From: Tretioscincus oriximinensis
Lineage: Eukaryota > Chordata > Lepidosauria > Squamata > Gymnophthalmidae
NCBI GenBank assembly: GCA_022410635.1
Contig: JAJVDF010000978.1
Location: 306,010 to 370,009 of the forward strand
Reading direction: 5' to 3'
Length of the DNA: 64,000 nt
Shown here one piece after another: positions 11,225-21,965 of the stretch (its first letter is position 1; every line of letters starts with the position of its first letter). The notes under the pieces were generated by a model. The model worked only from the letters and a program-made list of their open reading frames with translations. It was not told the origin of the DNA and did not search any database. The position numbers were made by a program, and so were the translations under genes.

Positions 11225-11930
11225 ATCTGGATGCAAAAAAGGTCGACAAGAATGATCAAGAGGCTGGAACAAAACTCTTTATGGAATCAGGTCACAACAG
11301 CTACATTTTCAGTGTGCTGAAAAATGGCATTTAAGAGGTAATCAGATTGAAGTGTATAAAATCATGCAAGGGATAGATAAGGTGAATAGAGAACTTTATA
11401 AAATCACGGGCAGAAGAATTAGGACAGACAAAGAAAAGTATTTTTTTTTACCTGAAGGGCAGTTGGTCTATGTTTGCAGCCTAGAAAGCTTTAAGATAGG
11501 ATTAGACAAATTCTTGTAAACCATGTTTATCAATGGCTACCAGAATTGATGAATTGATGCTTCCTCCTCAGTGAGTCAAGGTGAAGGTTTTGCTGTCTTC
11601 TGTTTGAGGGTACCCAGGAGCAATTGGTGAGCAACTCTGTGAGACAGAAAGCTGGACTTGTTTAGTGTAATAGAGTGTTGGGTTCTTATCTGGTAGTCTC
11701 CCAGTTCGATTAGACACTCCTCCATAAAGCCAGCTCAGTTCTTTAGAATTCTCTTAGCCTTGCCTATTTGATAGGGTATCTCTTGTGGAGAAAGTAGGAA
11801 AGCTAAATCCTAATGAAGCCTCTAAAGACCTTTTGCCGGAAAAGGAGAGCAGGTTAAATTTTTACCTTTACCTTCTGCTTGAGCTGTCTTCTAGAAGCAA
11901 CTGGTGGGCTACTGTGTGAGGCAGTTGAGT
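11225..11930 (+). mobile_element. CR1 LINE 3' part with nested SINE-B
   Basis: The sense CR1 starts in RT codons (tgatcaagaggctggaacaa), passes tgaatagagaactttataaa and the poly-T/acctgaagggc box, and reaches the terminus region near 11660. A SINE-B interrupts at 11655-11835, after which CR1-like gcaactggtgggctactgtg resumes. Confidence 0.75.
11655..11835 (+). mobile_element. SINE-B
   Basis: Head ttagtgtaatagagtgttgg with tcccagttcgatt B box, then gccagctcagttctttagaa and tatctcttgtggagaaag. Confidence 0.8.
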
Positions 11931-11986
11931 GGAGTAGAAAGGCACCTTATAATTCTTGGAGGACTTCTATTTCAATAAACAGAGCT

Positions 11987-12503
11987 TGGGGGGCCCATGG
12001 CCGCCTACCTCAGAACATTGATTAACCCGGCCTCAAGACGCGCTATGTCTGTAGCACGTTTTAACATCCTCCCCTCGGGACAGCTTAGAGGGAGATTCCT
12101 AGGAATACCTAAGCATTTGCGTACTTGCACTTGCGATTATATGGTGCAAGACTCCCTATTTCACATCTTGTTTCAGTGTTCATTACGTTCAAAAATCAGA
12201 GAAAAATATCAACAACCTATTTTTTTGCCTAGTATGTCCATACCGGACTTCCAGAAAATTGGGTTTCTTCTGAACAACCAGGACGAATCCTTTACGGAAC
12301 AGGTGGCCTTTTTCTTGATTGATCTAATTGACTCCTTGACTACCTGAGTCCATTTGGAATGGTCTATAATCTTATTTCGCCGTATTGCCCATCTGTAACC
12401 TCTTTTTGTTGCTTACTCGTGAAAGTTTATATTTGATTTGTATCTTGCATTGGATGTCTTTCTTCTTTTTATGCCAATAAAGGCTATGATGATGATGATG
12501 ATG
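11987..12503 (+). mobile_element. Non-LTR LINE 3' end, copy 1, with target duplication
   Basis: A 116-codon open frame (11997-12347) carries TCTCDYMVQDSLFHILFQC, a Cys/His knuckle typical of LINE C-termini after the RT, followed by a 3' UTR with AATAAA and a GAT repeat tail. ATAAACAGAGCT at 11975-11986 recurs at 12504-12515. The frame is uninterrupted. The clade (R4/RTE/other) is not certain. Confidence 0.88.
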
Positions 12504-12519
12504 ATAAACAGAGCTGGCT

Positions 12520-12720
12520 AAGAGATGCTAGTTTCATGTAATGGCTAGAGGGTTGGACTCTTATCTGGGAGTCTATAAGTTTGATTCCACACTCCTCAAC
12601 AAAGCCAGCTACTTTGAGTCAGTCACAGTTTTTTAAAACTCTCTCAGCGTTGCTTACTTCACTGGGTATCTGTTGTGGAGAAAATAAAGCTAGGTATGCT
12701 GCCCTTTGGTGAAAGGGTGT
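12520..12720 (+). mobile_element. SINE-B
   Basis: It carries atggctagagggttggactc, gccagctactttgagtcagt, tatctgttgtggagaaaata and gctgccctttggtg. Confidence 0.82.
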
Positions 12721-13065
12721 TATAAAAAAAGTCATCGTTCTTGTGGCCCAATTTATCAGGACCTCTCTTATATTCTTATAGATATACCTCTTTATGCATG
12801 CAACTTGGCTTACTTTCTTGTGATATCTGGACCCATTTCCTTAGCAGATGACATGTCTTCCATGCTCTTATTCAAGCTGCTTTTTGAACAAGTTACAGTC
12901 ACACTTGCTTCCATAGTAAAATCTGCTGGAAGATTGTTGTACCCGACACGATGCAAAATCCCATGTGCTTCTTCAGAATGGAACAGGGAAGAAAGAAAAA
13001 TAGATGTTCTTGTTGCTGCAGTTACTGCTTGACTATCTGGGCATCACTCTAGATAGCTACAGTCA
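12721..13065. other. EXOSC5 intron, unassigned
   Basis: Includes a weak CR1 terminus (atttatcaggacctctctta). Open frame 12706-13032 has no recognised domain. Confidence 0.4.
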
Positions 13066-13245
13066 GAGAGGCAGTCTGGTGTAGTAGTTGGAGCGTCAGA
13101 CGCTTATATGCAAATCTCTCAGTTCGAGTCTGCATTCCTCCACAGCCTGCTGGGTGACCTTGGGCTAGTCGCAGTTCTTCAGAGGTCTCTCAGTCCCACC
13201 TACTTCTGTTGTGATGAGAAGAACAGAAGTTTATGTAAGAAAACT
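13066..13245 (+). mobile_element. SINE-B
   Basis: Starts aggcagtctggtgtagtagt, B box cagttcgagtctg, ctgggtgaccttgggctagt, and ends near tgttgtgatgagaagaacag. Confidence 0.85.
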
Positions 13246-13654
13246 GACTTTTCTTCTTCTATATGCAGTATTCCTGGCAGAATGCAGAAATGGTTTATAT
13301 TTGCCCACTTCCAGGAAGGGGTGGTAATTAAACCAGTAGCCCTCTGCTTTCTACCGTTGTTCTACCATGGAGGTATAGCCTGTCCCAGAGTGCAGAAGAC
13401 GAGCCCTCTGTGCAGTTTTCATGGCAGAGGTATAGAAGTGGTTTGCTGTTAGCGGCTTCCTGGGACACAATAGGATCATTCCAGCAATCCTTTCAATTTC
13501 CGAAACAGCTTGCTGAGCTATGATCCTTCACAGCTTACCTAGCAGCAGCACAGAATTGGATTGCCATTTCTATTTCCCATCAAAGATTAGTGGTCATATC
13601 AGGATCCCTTTGCTTTCCAGACAGTTTGCTCTACCACCCAGCAACAAACATAAA
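13246..13654. other. EXOSC5 intron, unassigned
   Basis: Non-repetitive to my eye except a weak tRNA-like remnant around 13350-13470 (gaggtatag..gaagtggtttgctgttag). Confidence 0.35.
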
Positions 13655-14355
13655 AACATACATAAGAAGAGCTCTGCAGAATGAGACCAGAACTCATCTA
13701 GTCCAGCGTTCTGTCTCACAAAGTGGCCCATGCTGAGATGATACCTGGGCATCTCAAGCAGAAGAAGGCAAAATCCCCACCTGTTCCAAAGTCCCTTAGG
13801 ACTTCTGCCTGTGCTCCATCTAGGAGGTAGGATCAAGAGATCCACCCTTGGCTTCCATGAACTTGTCTAATCCTGTTTTGAAGCTATCCAGTTTGCTATC
13901 CACTTCTGGAAATGAATTCCACAGACCAATGACCATCTGAGTGATAAGATAATCCCTGTTGAATAGGGCTAGAGTCCATCTAATCCATCCTCCTGTCTCC
14001 CACAGTGGCCCACTAATTGCACCTGGGCAATCTGAAACAGAAGAAGGCAAAATCTTCACCTGTTCTCTGTCCCCTTGCAAATGGTATGTCCTAACTCCTG
14101 CCTTTCAGTTTCAAGAAATACCCCCTGGTCCTAGTATTGTGTGATAGAGTAAATATTTTTTCTCTATTCACCTGATCCATCCCTGCATGTTTTTATACAA
14201 TTAGATCACCTCTTAAACACCGTCTTTCAAGGCTGAAGGAGCCCAGCCGTTGCAGCCCTTTGTGCATTCTTGTTGCCCTTTTCTACACCTTCTCTAGTTC
14301 CATAACGATCTTTTCTGAGATGTGGTGACCAGATCTGTACACAGTGCAGAACATT
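13655..14355 (-). mobile_element. CR1 LINE with internal duplication
   Basis: Antisense from acataagaagagctctgcag into the 3' coding region (aacaccgtctttcaaggctg, gatgtggtgaccagatctgt). The 3' segment occurs twice: agtccatctaatccatcctc at about 13975 repeats the block at about 13690, so one CR1 lies inside another or a local duplication occurred. Confidence 0.85.
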
Positions 14356-14359
14356 ACCT

Positions 14360-15400
14360 AAATCCTGAAGAAACGAGCATACAGCTTTTCATTTCCTTTC
14401 TTCGTTTTGTTGACGTTTATGTTTTTCTCTAAAGCCCTGAGCCTGTTCGAATCCCCACACAAACACTCCAAGACAACAATCCCCACTTCTCCTGACAGGA
14501 ACACTTGTCTAATTAATGGTGCCTGGCTGCCATCTCTGTTCAATAGCACATTAGCGTTCATAATTGTTCCTTTATAACAAGGCCGGCTCAATGTTCCGGG
14601 CTATTTGGCAGGGCTGTGGTACCAATAATGAGAAACGACTCCACAGCCCGCGACTAGAATACTAAAGGTTTTCCCTAAATGTGCTTGTTGGTGGGGGCTG
14701 AATCCATTCAGACGCCTTCCCCGGCATTCTTCACGACCCTCATTCACCTGTAACTGACACCTGTCGTACAACCGCAACCCACCCCGATCTCGTGCCTACT
14801 CCCAGTCCCAATAAATTCCACTCCCATAGCTCCAGAAAGTCAAACAGAAGTGATAGATCGGTTAGGACACAAATTGCAGCTGATTCAGACGGATGTCGTC
14901 GATAAACGTGACTGGCAGAGGCTCCGCTAACCCTCCCGCCGAAACAGGCTGTCGAGAGCAATTTGGGTGGAATGGAATTGAATCCTGTGGATGGTGAATA
15001 GGGAACGGGCGGGCAAGACGAGAGATGGGCCGCCGATAATCTATACAGAAGAACATCAGACTAAACAAGGGAGGGGTGGGTGGCATGAGCTTCCATTAAC
15101 AGGTCTGCTTCTTCAGATGCTGGGGAGAAGATACCGGGGACCGACTGTGTGTAGCAAGATGGGTGCAGGAAATAACAATAGACGTGTGGATGGGGTTGAG
15201 GGGATTTTTGGAATTTAGCTTTACATGGTCTGGTTAATCCCTTCAACAACACTTACATGTTCCTGGTATTCAGCTGACTACGTGTGACCTATCCCTGGCG
15301 TTGTTCCATGGCATGTGTCTACTGGGGGTCATGCTACCTCCCTTTTCCTTGTTTCAAGAAACAAGTTGTTCTATTAACATGTAAAGATTAATAAAGTGTT
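14360..15400. other. Repeat-free intronic block, candidate conserved noncoding DNA
   Basis: About 1 kb without LINE, SINE or microsatellite, balanced composition, with a homeodomain-like TAATTAAT at 14510 and several CpGs. Short frames show no exon structure. Conservation is inferred from repeat depletion only. Confidence 0.35.
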
Positions 15401-15404
15401 TTGA

Positions 15405-15665
15405 ACTTAAAAGGAAAAAAAAAAGAAAACTCGTGCTGCCTACCCTTTTCTAAGATGCTGCTGGACACCTTGGTTTGAATGTCTGTCCGTCTGTCGATCA
15501 ATTGATCGTATATATGAAAAAGTAGATTTGTCTACAAAAGCTCATGCTGCATATCTTTTTCTCATTAGTCTGTAAGATGCTAGACGATCCGCTTGCTATG
15601 CATTCTCTAGATATTCTATAGTTGGAATAGCTAGCTATGCATCTGAAGAAGTAGATTTATTTAAG
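15405..15665. mobile_element. Foldback-type dispersed repeat
   Basis: Repeated halves ctcgtgctgcctaccctttt and aaagctcatgctgcatatct with agtctgtaagatgc; same family as 10163, 20555, 43640 and 50935. Probably a non-autonomous DNA transposon; class not determined. Confidence 0.5.
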
Positions 15666-15684
15666 AATGCCCATGCCCATGCCC

Positions 15685-15918
15685 AGGACTAGACAGGTTT
15701 ATGGATACTAGGATGGATGTCTGGATGTTGCCTCCGGGATGGAGCAACAGGCAGGACTCCTGAGATACCATTTGTAGGCAGTCATGAACAGGCGCATATT
15801 TTGCTTTCCTCTGTTCGGACTGCCCAGGTGCATCTGGTGGGCCTCTGCGTGAGACAGAATGCTGGACTTGATGGGCTGTGGCCTGATCCAGTATGGCTCT
15901 TCTTATGTTCTTATGTTC
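15685..15918 (+). mobile_element. CR1 LINE 3' end (younger subfamily)
   Basis: Carries ccgggatggagcaacaggca, tttgctttcctctgttcgg and gatgggctgtggcctgatcc, ending ttatgttcttatg. The same subfamily as 19480, 46612 and 48568. Confidence 0.9.
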
Positions 15919-16189
15919 ATCTTCTTCTTGTTAATCTCTAAGGTTCTACGAGACCCCTTGCTAAATTTTCCGGACCCAGACCTTGGAAAAACTGCAAAAT
16001 GTGTGGAGATGAGGAAGTGCAACCTGCTTTTTTCTCCTTACCCAGGCATGGAAGAAACTGCCCAGGGTTTCGTGATCCTTATTATTTTCCCTAGAGTCAC
16101 GCCGGATGTCTCTTGAGTCAGTGTGTTTAACTGAAATGCTACATCCAGGCCCCATCCGTCAGAGCCGTCGGACTTGCTGCTGCTGGAGA

Positions 16190-16490
16190 AATTTTTGTCT
16201 CTCTGAAGAGTAACAGGGCAGCAGCAGTGTTCACAATAAATAATTATGATTTGCCTCTGTTCGTGGCATGAGTTTGAAACGCTGGCTGCATGCTAACTGC
16301 AGCACTGGCTGGGAAACGAAGCCGCAGGCTTTTGAGAGGGTGGCAAACACAATTTCTCATCATTTTCAGTCAGTGTTTTTGTTCTTCCCCACGCTAGCGT
16401 CTCAGGCTTTGCTCTGTTGACTTCTGTAGTAGAGCTTTAAATCTACTTTGTGGGTAGATTTCTGGTACGAAAAATAGGCTGTAACTTTAT
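16190..16490. other. Repeat-free stretch, candidate conserved noncoding element
   Basis: About 300 bases with ttcacaataaataattatga and gcatgctaactgcagcactg; no transposon similarity seen. Only suggestive. Confidence 0.3.
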
Positions 16491-16711
16491 GACAGTACTA
16501 GTGGAATAAGCCCATTGCCTGAGTTTAATGAAACGGAGGTCTACCTTACTCTTCCTCCCCACTTCATGTTCTTCCTTCCCCTCTTTCTGTGTTGCTTCTT
16601 CCCTGTTCCTGCTGCTGGGCTGGCTTCCATGGCAACCACTGCTGGCCTGGCCCAGGCTTTAGAAGGTTAATGACCATCTAACTCAGTTTTACATGCATCT
16701 GGCCTCCATTA

Positions 16712-16835
16712 ATTAGGAAGAGCCTGTTGGATCAGGATACTTCAGCATCCTGTCCCCCAATTGCTTCTGGGCATCTCATGCTGGAAGACAAAGGCAAAAT
16801 CCTCACCCGCACGCAACTCCCTTCAAATGGTCATT
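16712..16835 (-). mobile_element. CR1 LINE 3' fragment
   Basis: Degraded antisense 3' end: agcctgttggatcaggatac, gggcatctcatgctggaaga, caactcccttcaaatgg. Confidence 0.7.
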
Positions 16836-16851
16836 AAAACAGCTATCTGAG

Positions 16852-17100
16852 AGGCACAGTGGTTCAGAGATTAAGGGCTTTGGGGTTTCAACAGAAATAT
16901 CAGAGTTTGAGGCCCATGTGTCGACCATGGAGAGGAGTGAGCACCCTCTACTTGCCTCAGCTTCAGCTAACCTAGCTGTTTGAATGCAAAGAAATTTGCA
17001 AGTAGATTAATGCGTACTTCCACAGCATGGTGCGGAAGATAGAATAGATGAAAGGTAATCCTGTAAACCACTATGGGTCCCAAAATCAGGGTATAAAAAC
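16852..17100 (+). mobile_element. SINE-A
   Basis: Head with cacagtggttcagagattaa, middle cagcttcagctaacctagct, tail catggtgcggaagatagaat. Confidence 0.82.
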
Positions 17101-17202
17101 TGGACACTACTACTCCTTCATCTTCTCTTCCTTTTCCTTCTTTTTCTATCTCTTCAACATGGCGGTAGCATTCAGTAGCCACTGATTTCTCTGAACGTAC
17201 AT

Positions 17203-17480
17203 AAGAACATAAGAGGAGCCCTGCTGAATTGGGCCAGAGCCCCTCTAGTCCAGCCTTCTGTCTCACACAATGGCCCATCAATTGTACCTGGGCAGCCTGG
17301 AACAGAAGGAGGCAAAATCTTCAGTTGTTCTCAACGCTCTGCAAAAGGCATTTCAGGAATACTGCCTGTTGCTCCATCTCGGAGGCAGTATCAAATCCAT
17401 CCTAGTAGCTGTTTATACCCTTGACTTCCATGGACATGTCTAATCCTGTCTTAAAGCTATCCAGAGTGATGGGGACTGAC
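17203..17480 (-). mobile_element. CR1 LINE 3' end
   Basis: Starts at the exact terminus ataagaacataagaggagcc and runs to taatcctgtcttaaagctat in antisense. Confidence 0.92.
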
Positions 17481-17660
17481 ACATCTCAAGGGGGAAACTA
17501 TACTATGGGGACTGCCGTTGAGAAGGCTCCTACCTTGTTTGCTGCTGAGAGTGGTGGCAAATCAGGAGGGCCTCCTCTGCAGAGACATGAGCATGTTAGT
17601 TGTTTAGTTAGCAATTCATATCCCGCCCTTCACCATTGGTCCCAGGGAATGTAACAGAAG
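17481..17660 (-). mobile_element. L2-like LINE 3' fragments
   Basis: tttgctgctgagagtggtgg followed by attcatatcccgcccttcac, two blocks of the antisense L2-like 3' region joined in shortened form. Confidence 0.55.
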
Positions 17661-17724
17661 ACCGAGAAAAATAATCACAATCATAAGTAATAAAAGGCAG
17701 GTGGGAGAGTTCAGCACCTTGAGG

Positions 17725-18040
17725 CATTACGACCAATGAGAGTCCTGGGTTAGAAATTGGTTAAAAGAAAACAGAGGGAAGTAATAAATGGACATTTGGG
17801 TGGAAAGATGTGAGAAGTGGAAGGAAGGAAAGGAAGAAATGGATGAAAGCTGAGAAAGAAGGAAGCAAGAGAAAGAATAAAAAATAAATAAGGAAAGGAA
17901 AATGGAAAGAAAGAAGGAATGAAATGAAGCAGCAAGTAAAATGGGGATGGGGGGAATGGATAGGAGCGTGGGGGAGGGGCTAGAGCCCATTGCAGTACTG
18001 TAACACAACGGGCTAATTCCAGTAGTAATTATTTTTAAAA
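17725..18040 (+). repeat. Composite repeat E, copy 1
   Basis: Three parts: a 70-bp CR1-RT-like stub (ggttaaaagaaaacagaggg), a purine tract (17815-17960), then a tail with tggataggagcgtggg and cacaacgggctaattccagt. The same three parts recur near 37960-39435 and, inverted, 60070-60440. Confidence 0.55.
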
Positions 18041-18579
18041 ATGCACAGTAATAAAAAAATTGAAAAGATCCATACCCCCCCTCTCCTTCCCTCCAACTCA
18101 TCCTCCCTCCCTGGAAGGCTGCTTTTAACTTCTGTTGTTTTTAATTGTTTTTTTGTTTCATTTGCTTTGTGTTCATTCATGTGAAAAGTCTACATCAGTA
18201 AACCTGAATAGGCAAATTAATAGAGTTGGGGAGGCACCCACTGCTCAAGTTTCATTTGCTTATGCTTGCTGTCAGTTTGTTTCTACGAAAACAGCTGCTA
18301 CATCTGTGCTTTTCTGACGTGCAACAAGAGTACATGTGCTTTTCTTCGATTGGCATTAGGCCCAGGGCGGCCCCCCAAGAAGACTCATTAACGAATGGTT
18401 TAAGCCCTAGAAGAACAAAATCCATAATCATTTGGAAGCCCTGTATCTCTCTGTGCAGAAGGGAAGGCTTGCTCTGAACCTGAAGATGGAAAAGAGGATT
18501 GTGAGGAGGAGATTCTGGCAGGTGCAGTTGGGATTTGATGAATCCAGCCTTATCTTTTGATCAGACTTCACAGTATGGA

Positions 18580-18668
18580 ACATAAGAACATCAGAGGAGC
18601 CCTGCTGCACGGGGCCAGAGCCCATCTAGTCCAGTCTTCTGTCCCAGGCGGTGGCCCACCAATTGCAC
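18580..18668 (-). mobile_element. CR1 LINE 3' terminus
   Basis: Antisense: cataagaacatcagaggagc to tggcccaccaattgcacc. Confidence 0.85.
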
Positions 18669-18970
18669 CATTCAGTGGATTTCTTGCCAGTCTGAACACC
18701 AAATGAATTCTGCAGCATAGCTAATGGCTGCTAATTGGCATTTTAAATTACTAACGTTCTCCCCAGGACTTTTAACTTACTATCCCTGAGTGGGTAACGT
18801 GACCCAGAGCTCCAGTCCCTGAGTTTGCTTGGCTTAAAGATTCCTGTCAGCTCAGTGGAAGGAGCCTGGGGAAGAAATTAAAACAGCCCTTTTGGACTCT
18901 CATGATAACAGCTGTTGACGGAGGGCTTGGCAGGTTTCCATCAACTTGATTTGCTTTTTCTGTGGCATAC
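18669..18970. other. Repeat-free stretch, candidate conserved noncoding element
   Basis: About 300 bases, including atggctgctaattggcattt and ctcatgataacagctgttga. No repeat similarity. Function inferred only from composition. Confidence 0.3.
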
Positions 18971-19134
18971 AGCACACTAGGTAATTCAGAAGAGGAGACA
19001 GTTTGGAGGGTTGGGCTTGGATGGGAAGTACGCCCATCATTTGAATTGTCCGTTGCTAAGACCATGTTATCTCAAAGCTCATGGGGAGAAAAGTTAGAGA
19101 AGGAGGAGGAGAAGGAGAAGAAAGAAGGAAGAAG

Positions 19135-19425
19135 AAGAAGAAGGGGAAGAAGAAGAAAACTGGGTTCTTATACCCTGCTTTTCTCACCTTTCAAAGGGAC
19201 TCAAAGCGGCTTACAAGGATATATTTTTGCCTGAAGGCTTCCATTCTATCTTCCCCACCAGGCTATGGTGGTTCCCATGTATCTACTTGCAGTCAGCTGC
19301 AATTTCTTGCAATTCATGCTTTCGAATAGCTGGGTTGGCTAGAGCTACAGGCTAGTGGAAGGTGCTCACCCCTCCCGACGTCCCACACAGGGCTTTGAAA
19401 CCCCATCTCCCAGGCGAGAGACAAA
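19135..19425 (-). mobile_element. SINE-A, full length
   Basis: Antisense, beginning with an AGA repeat, cttataccctgcttttctca, ggctatggtggttcccatgt, gggttggctagagctacagg, ending in the head at about 19425. A very close match to the copy at 8872. Confidence 0.9.
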
Positions 19426-19479
19426 TTCCTAAGAGACTTCCTAAGTGTTGTTTTTTTAAGAAGTGCATCTTTGGGATTT

Positions 19480-19772
19480 ACTTACAGAAGAAGTGGTGGT
19501 AGCTAGCAGCCTGCATAGCTTTAAGACAGGATTAGACAAGTTGATGGACATCAAGGGTATCCACAGCACTTAGGATGGATGTCTTGATGCTGCTTCTGGG
19601 ATGGAGCAACAGGCAGGACTCCTGAAATACCATTTGCAGGGAGTCATGAATAGGTGCATATTTTGCTTTCCTCTGTTCAGACTGCCCAGGTGCATCTGGT
19701 GAGCCTCTGTGTGAGACAGAATGCTGGACTAGATGGCCTGTGGCCTGATCCAGTATGGCTCTTCTTATGTTG
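19480..19772 (+). mobile_element. CR1 LINE 3' end (younger subfamily)
   Basis: Starts in the ORF tail (gaagaagtggtggtagctag), and ends gatccagtatggctcttctt atgtt. Sense. Confidence 0.9.
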
Positions 19773-19774
19773 TT

Positions 19775-19995
19775 CTTCCCCTTGCAGAGATGCAAGCAGT
19801 AGGGGCACATAGGAGAGCCTTCTCTGTGGGGACCCCCACACTCTGGAATAGCCTCCCTCTAGAGACTCACTAGGCACCTACATTATAGAGTTTTGGGCAC
19901 CTGCATTTTAATAGTTTTCAGTGCCTGCACTACATAAAGCGCCTGATAAAAACGTACCTCTTTACCCAAGCTTCTGGCTCTTGGATACTGTAGCT
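19775..19995 (+). mobile_element. L2-like LINE fragment
   Basis: Translation-level blocks ggagagccttctctgtgggg, aatagcctccctctagagac and ctttacccaag belong to the segment after the RT of the L2-like element (compare 50060 and 63260). Confidence 0.55.
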
Positions 19996-20044
19996 TCCTC
20001 TGCATTCTGTCTTTCCAGGGAGAGTGGGGGGGTTGGAGGGAAGA

Positions 20045-20290
20045 TATGGACAATGGCCTTTCAACAGAGAGATTGGCGTTCATGGGCCCCGTGTCTGCCA
20101 TGGGGAGGGGTGAATGCTCTCTACTGGCCTTAGCTTCAGCCAACCTAGCTATTCTGAAGCAAAGCAATTGTGAATAGATGACTAGGTACAATCACAATGT
20201 GATGGGGAAGATAGAATGTAAGACTTTGGGTAAAAAACAGCTTTTAAGCCAATTGTGTCCCTTCAGGTGAGAAAAGCGTGATATCAAAAC
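20045..20290 (+). mobile_element. SINE-A
   Basis: tttcaacagagagattggcg, ccttagcttcagccaaccta, gtgatggggaagatagaatg, tcccttcaggtgagaaaagc. Confidence 0.85.
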
Positions 20291-20410
20291 CCAGTTCTTC
20301 CTCCTCCACCACCCTCCTCTTCCTCTCCCCACCTTTCACTTTCTCCCCTCTCTTTCCTACTTTCCCTCTCCCACCTTTCTATTTCTCTTCCTCTTCTCTG
20401 TCTTATCTGG
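20290..20410. repeat. CT-rich simple sequence
   Basis: Pyrimidine-rich run directly after the SINE-A tail, probably grown from the SINE's TTC tail. Confidence 0.7.
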
Positions 20411-20549
20411 GGCACTGTCCTATATTCCCCAAGTGTCCTATATTCCTCAATGGCTGCAGTTTTAGAATACTTAATATCCTACCAGCAATGTCATTGGCCA
20501 TTTTTTGAGCTAATAGGATCATTTGTAATCAGTGAACTTTCTAACTGTA

Positions 20550-20640
20550 AGGGGACTTGCAGCACTTGGAGACTAACAGGAGATAGGCGGCATGAAATTT
20601 TGTAGACACATCTACTTCAGATGCTAGGGAACCAATGTCA
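20550..20640 (+). mobile_element. Foldback-type repeat fragment
   Basis: Carries gcacttggagactaacagga, ggcggcatgaaattttgtag and acacatctacttcagatgct. Confidence 0.5.
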
Positions 20641-21019
20641 GGAACAGACTTTATAGGAAACTGAGTGTAGGAAGTCATAAAGGACACGTGAATGTGATGT
20701 GGGAATTAAATAGGAGATAAAAGCAGCTAAAGTGTGGAAGTTGATTCTTTTAAGCAGAGGGAAATGCTTGGGTGAAAGAGATACAGCTGGGTGAATGTGC
20801 AGAAAAGTGGAAAGCAAAATTTTGTTGAGGGCTGCAAGTGGTAATCATGGGATCTTCTTTACATCCTCCAATTGCTTCCCACCAACCCTGAACCCCAGGG
20901 GCATGACTGCAAACTTGAAAAACATCCCAGGATTTCCCAGAATAACATTGTCAGGCGATTTCATTCCCTGTTAGTGACATGTCTTCTATTTTGTTTATTT
21001 ATTTTTTTGACCCCTACAG

Positions 21020-21112
21020 CTCCAACAATGCATTGCCGCATCGCAGAAGGCAGCAGATACAATTTTCCAGTTCTACCGTGATTCGGCTCGTAAGAAGTAT
21101 TCCAAGTGGTGA
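21020..21112 (+). CDS. EXOSC5: EXOSC5 terminal coding exon
   Basis: Thirty codons plus TGA encode LQQCIAASQKAADTIFQFYR followed by DSARKKYSKW, the C-terminal helix of EXOSC5. The acceptor is cccctacag, phase 0. Together with the two upstream exons the window gives 107 C-terminal residues of a protein that is about 235 residues in human. The frame is intact and shows no pseudogene signs. Confidence 0.95.
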   Translation, partial: LQQCIAASQKAADTIFQFYRDSARKKYSKW

Positions 21113-21580
21113 CTCCACCCCCTGGCTGGAATGGAGCAGGAAATGGACTGGTTAAGGAAGACAAGGGGAGAAGGAGAATTGCTAGTCAACTGGTGTGGGA
21201 TAAGCCCCCGTCTTTCCACTTCTTTTTTTAAAGGCAAGATATTACAAACAGGATTGTTACAAATAATGTGGACCAAAGGATGCTGAAAAATTGAGGCCTC
21301 TCCTGGAACCCTCTTAAGTACATAGCAGCCTCACAAGGAGAAGCACCCACAGTAGAATAGCCCATAACATCTCACTCCAAGGAACAGACGGTTCCAATAT
21401 TTTGCTTTGATCTGCGTGTTTATTGTCTTTTGTCCTGCTAAAATCCTTATTCCAGGTCGAATATTATTGAGAGAAAATAGCCTTTTTCTATTTGTAAAAT
21501 TCAGTTATCCATTACAGGTCCTTTGTTTTATGTGTGGATATGTGGACAATTAAATAAATTTTAATTTTTGTTTTTTTTAA
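21113..21580 (+). other. EXOSC5: EXOSC5 3' UTR
   Basis: Sequence between the TGA at 21110-21112 and the AATAAA at 21553-21558. It contains no recognisable repeat, in contrast to the flanking DNA, and is AT-rich near its end. The exact cleavage site is not visible; it is placed about 20 bases past the signal. A long purine tract follows immediately. Confidence 0.75.
21553..21558 (+). terminator. EXOSC5: EXOSC5 poly(A) signal AATAAA
   Basis: Canonical hexamer within taaataaatttt, 440 bases after the stop codon. It is followed by a T-rich stretch that could serve as the downstream element. It is the only AATAAA I noted before the polypurine tract at 21597. Confidence 0.75.
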
Positions 21581-21596
21581 TCTGGTCCATGCAACA

Positions 21597-21965
21597 AATC
21601 ATGTAAGAGAGGGGAGGGGAGGGAGGCCCACAAGGAAGAAAAGAAATGCAGAGAAGGGAGGAAAAGATGGCAGAGAAGGAAGGAAAGGCAGAATAGAAAA
21701 AAGGAAGAAAGGGGGGAGGGAAGAGGAAAGTGAAAGGAAGGAAGGAAAAAGAGCGAGGGATGGTGGAAGGAAGAAGGGAGGGAGGAGTGATGGAAGGAAG
21801 GACAGAAGAGGGAGGAGAGGAGAAAGGAAGAAAGTAAGGAGGGAGGAGAGGGGAAAGAGGAAAGGGGAAGGGAGGGAAGGAGAGAAGAAAGGGGGGAGAG
21901 GAAAAAGAAAGGGTGGGAGGGAAGATCGAAGAAAGAAAGGAGGGAGGAGAGAAGGAAGGAAGACT
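21597..21965. repeat. Polypurine (GGAA-type) tract
   Basis: About 370 bases of almost only G and A on the plus strand, starting within 40 bases of the EXOSC5 poly(A) signal. Long serine/proline/leucine/phenylalanine frames on the minus strand are artefacts of this composition. Confidence 0.95.
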
